A DNA stretch of 64,000 nt from Myxococcus guangdongensis (GTDB lineage: Bacteria > Myxococcota > Myxococcia > Myxococcales > Myxococcaceae). The stretch covers positions 868,001 through 932,000 of the forward strand of contig NZ_JAJVKW010000001.1 of NCBI RefSeq assembly GCF_024198255.1, read 5' to 3'. Positions 62,010-64,000 of this stretch are shown in pieces. Positions within the stretch are counted from its first letter, which is position 1; each line of letters starts with the position of its first letter. The position numbers were made by a program, and so were the translations under genes. A model generated the notes under the pieces. That model had not been told where the DNA came from, did no database searches, and saw only the letters and a program-made list of their open reading frames with translations.

Positions 62010-64000
62010 CCGAGCAGTGCGACAGATTGGAGTCCTTCATCGACGGCGAGCTGGTGCCGGCGGATGCGGAGAACTTCCGCCACCACCTGACCGGCTGCGC
62101 CGCGTGCGAAACACGGATGAAGGAACTGCTCGCGCTCGAGCTCCTCGCCGACGACGCCCTGCACGAACCCGGGGACGCCACGCTGGCCTTCGTCCCTCCA
62201 CCTCCCCAGCTCAAGCGGCGCCGGAGCTGGATGATGGTGGTGCCGCTGGCGCTGGCCGCGGGCCTGGCGGCGTTCGTTCTCGTGACGCGGACCGATTCGT
62301 CCTCCACCTCCCCCGAGCTGTGGCTGGGGCAGGACCCGGGCCGCACGCTCGAGGCCCGCCTCACCCATCCGGGCGCCGACCGCCATCGTCCCTACGAGGT
62401 GATGCGCAGCGGCGGCAACTCGCCCCGCGCGTTGTCCCTGCGCGAGCTGGCGAAGCTGGAGGAGGCTGGTGACGAGCGGGGCATCGCGTCCGCGTACCTG
62501 CTGCGCGGAGACCCCGCCCAGGCCGGCGCGTTCCTCGACAAGCTGCCCGCGTCCCCCGACCTGGACTCGGACCGCGCGGCGCTCGCCCTCCAGCGCGGCG
62601 CCCACGAAGAGGCCCTGGCCCTGGTGGACCGCGCGCTGAAGCTGAAGCCCGGCCACCCCCAGGCGCTGTGGAACCGGGGCCTCGCGCTCGAGAAGCTGGG
62701 ACTGTCCCTGCAAGCCGCGGAGGCCTTCGAGCAGGTGGCCGCGCAGCAGGAGCCGGGCTGGAGCCAGGAGGCCGCCGAGCGCGCCGCCGACCTGCGTCGT
62801 CAGGAGGAGACCCAGCGCAAGGGATGGAAGGGCACCAAGGAGGACTGCGACCGGATGGTGGCCGGCGGTCCCGTGCTCGCCCAGGCCCAGGTGGAGCAGC
62901 ACCCCGGCCTGTCCCGCCTGTGCTTCTACGATGCGCTGCGCACCGCCACCTCCGCCGAGCGCGTCGAGTCGCTGCGCCCCCTGGCCCGCCAGCTCGACAC
63001 CGTGGACGGCGGCACGCACCTGGAGGACGCCCTCCTGCGCGCGGCCCGCACGGACTTCCCGGCGCGCGCGCCCTTCGTCGCGGACTACGTGCGGCTGACG
63101 CGCAACGCGCTGTCTCCGACCGAGCTCGACGCCTTCATCGTGAAGCTGCGCGAGGCCCGCCAGGAGGACCTGCTCCTGGGCGCCCTGCTCTTCCCCAAGG
63201 ACTTGCGGCAGCACGAGCGTGAGTACCGCGAGCTCGCGCTGGCCACCCGGGACCCGTGGTTCGCGCTGCTCGCCGAGGAGCGCCAGGCCCGCGCGGACCT
63301 CCAGCGCGGTCAGGTTCCGCAAGCACGCACGCGGCTGGCCGAGGCGTTGCGCACCTGTCCTCCCGGCGCGCGCTTCAACTACCGCTGCCTGGAGCTCGAG
63401 CGGAACCTGGCCCTCGTGGAGCGGCAGCTCCACCGCCCCGTCGAGTCCCGCGCGCACGGACTTTTGGCGCTCGCGCGAGCCCGCGCGGGGCATGAGTGGA
63501 CCAAGGAGTGGAGGCTGCTCCAGGAGCTGGGCCAGGTGGCCCTCTTCCATGGAGACCTGTCCCTGGCGCGCGCCTACCTGGAGGAGAACATCCAGCGGCT
63601 GCCCGAGCGCTGCGCCGACCACGAGTCGGCCTACGTCAACCTCGCGCTCGCGTTCCACCGCACGCTCGACTTCACCAGCGCCCGGGAGCAGCTGGACCGC
63701 GCCGCGCGCTGTGGCAATCCGCCCTCGCTGGCGCGCGCCTTCGCCATCGCGGACCTGGCCCACACGCAGGCTCGCCGCGCCGAGGACACCGAGGTGCTGA
63801 CGCGGGGCCTGGAGGCGCTCAGGGCCACGCCGGCCCGACTGGAGACCGCGGGCGAGGGCGCGATGCTGCGCCACATCGAGGGCCGCTTCTTCGTCGAGCA
63901 GGACCGCCGTCGGGGACAGGCGCTACTGCGTCAGGCCATCGATGAAGCGGCGCCGCTCGTGGCGTCGGACGTCAACGCCCGCAAGGCGCGCGTGTACAGC
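62006..64000 (+). CDS. Zinc-finger/TM/TPR protein, 3' end outside window
   Basis: 665 codons are in the window with no stop. It starts MTEQCDRLESFID and carries HLTGCAAC (His27, Cys31, Cys34), the HxxxCxxC motif of zinc-binding anti-sigma domains. One membrane helix lies at 75-93 (MMVVPLALAAGLAAFVLV). From about residue 120 the protein is made of helical repeats (ALVDRALKLKPGHPQALWNRGLA is a canonical TPR; LALARARAGHEW is similar). The layout suggests an anti-sigma/transmembrane sensor with an extracytoplasmic TPR array. In related myxobacterial proteins such an array often precedes a CHAT peptidase domain; whether this one does cannot be seen. Confidence 0.9.
   Translation, partial: MTEQCDRLESFIDGELVPADAENFRHHLTGCAACETRMKELLALELLADDALHEPGDATLAFVPPPPQLKRRRSWMMVVPLALAAGLAAFVLVTRTDSSSTSPELWLGQDPGRTLEARLTHPGADRHRPYEVMRSGGNSPRALSLRELAKLEEAGDERGIASAYLLRGDPAQAGAFLDKLPASPDLDSDRAALALQRGAHEEALALVDRALKLKPGHPQALWNRGLALEKLGLSLQAAEAFEQVAAQQEPGWSQEAAERAADLRRQEETQRKGWKGTKEDCDRMVAGGPVLAQAQVEQHPGLSRLCFYDALRTATSAERVESLRPLARQLDTVDGGTHLEDALLRAARTDFPARAPFVADYVRLTRNALSPTELDAFIVKLREARQEDLLLGALLFPKDLRQHEREYRELALATRDPWFALLAEERQARADLQRGQVPQARTRLAEALRTCPPGARFNYRCLELERNLALVERQLHRPVESRAHGLLALARARAGHEWTKEWRLLQELGQVALFHGDLSLARAYLEENIQRLPERCADHESAYVNLALAFHRTLDFTSAREQLDRAARCGNPPSLARAFAIADLAHTQARRAEDTEVLTRGLEALRATPARLETAGEGAMLRHIEGRFFVEQDRRRGQALLRQAIDEAAPLVASDVNARKARVYS

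Noticed and set aside
1..64000. tRNA, rRNA, transposase or phage genes
   Set aside because: None was recognisable on reading either strand; negative evidence from visual reading only.

Overview
The window is very GC-rich DNA from a myxobacterium, most likely Myxococcus, Corallococcus or a relative. The evidence is gene content: a Ser/Thr kinase carrying TPRs beside a Myxococcus-type sigma factor, many lipoproteins, orphan histidine kinases, paired DUF1592/DUF1552 proteins, SBBP propellers and secreted hydrolases. I found no rRNA or tRNA gene, insertion sequence, phage or CRISPR array. About 52 protein genes are supported; the first and last run off the window edges.

Layout. 1-4.7 kb: end of a SNF2 helicase, then a converging sigma factor/kinase operon. 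4.66-5.72 kb: a gene-free stretch holding a tandem array of about 125-bp units with embedded palindromes. 5.7-15.6 kb: a UvrA-like ATPase without the UvrB-binding domain, a GH128-like lipoprotein, a NUC1 nuclease, an M28 peptidase, a GFA protein and a LysE exporter. 15.6-26 kb: envelope genes (propeller lipoprotein, DUF418 membrane protein, a single-alpha-helix repeat protein, a VIT/vWA/TPR lipoprotein, an Asp-rich barrel protein, a YpfJ-type metallopeptidase). 26-37.8 kb: M16 peptidase, GMC oxidoreductase with a Tat partner, a methyltransferase-fold lipoprotein, a HelD-like helicase and two orphan histidine kinases. 37.9-50.6 kb: pectinacetylesterase-like enzyme, YdjM-like protein, DUF1552/DUF1592 pair, rpiA, SBBP propeller, outer-membrane protein with a divergent LysR regulator, beta-helix lipoprotein, Spx/ArsC protein and a MshEN protein. 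50.6-59.9 kb: SGNH hydrolase, a coupled ABC transporter/hydrolase operon, a response regulator/histidine kinase/P450 run, DsbA and AlaX. 59.9-64 kb: two lipoproteins, one JAMM-like, and a second sigma factor coupled to a zinc-finger/TPR protein.

Two themes recur. First, the window contains two translationally coupled pairs of a sigma factor and a large protein that begins with an anti-sigma-type HxxxCxxC zinc motif: a soluble-kinase/TM/TPR protein at 0.7-4.7 kb and a TM/TPR protein at 61.4-64 kb. They look like two builds of one signalling plan. Second, many intergenic gaps hold long perfect inverted repeats without a T-run, probably the local form of transcription terminator; one of them swallows the annotated start codon of the DUF418 gene.

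The best candidates for something undescribed are the 125-bp palindrome-bearing tandem array upstream of the UvrA-like gene and the kinase/anti-sigma fusion with its sigma factor.
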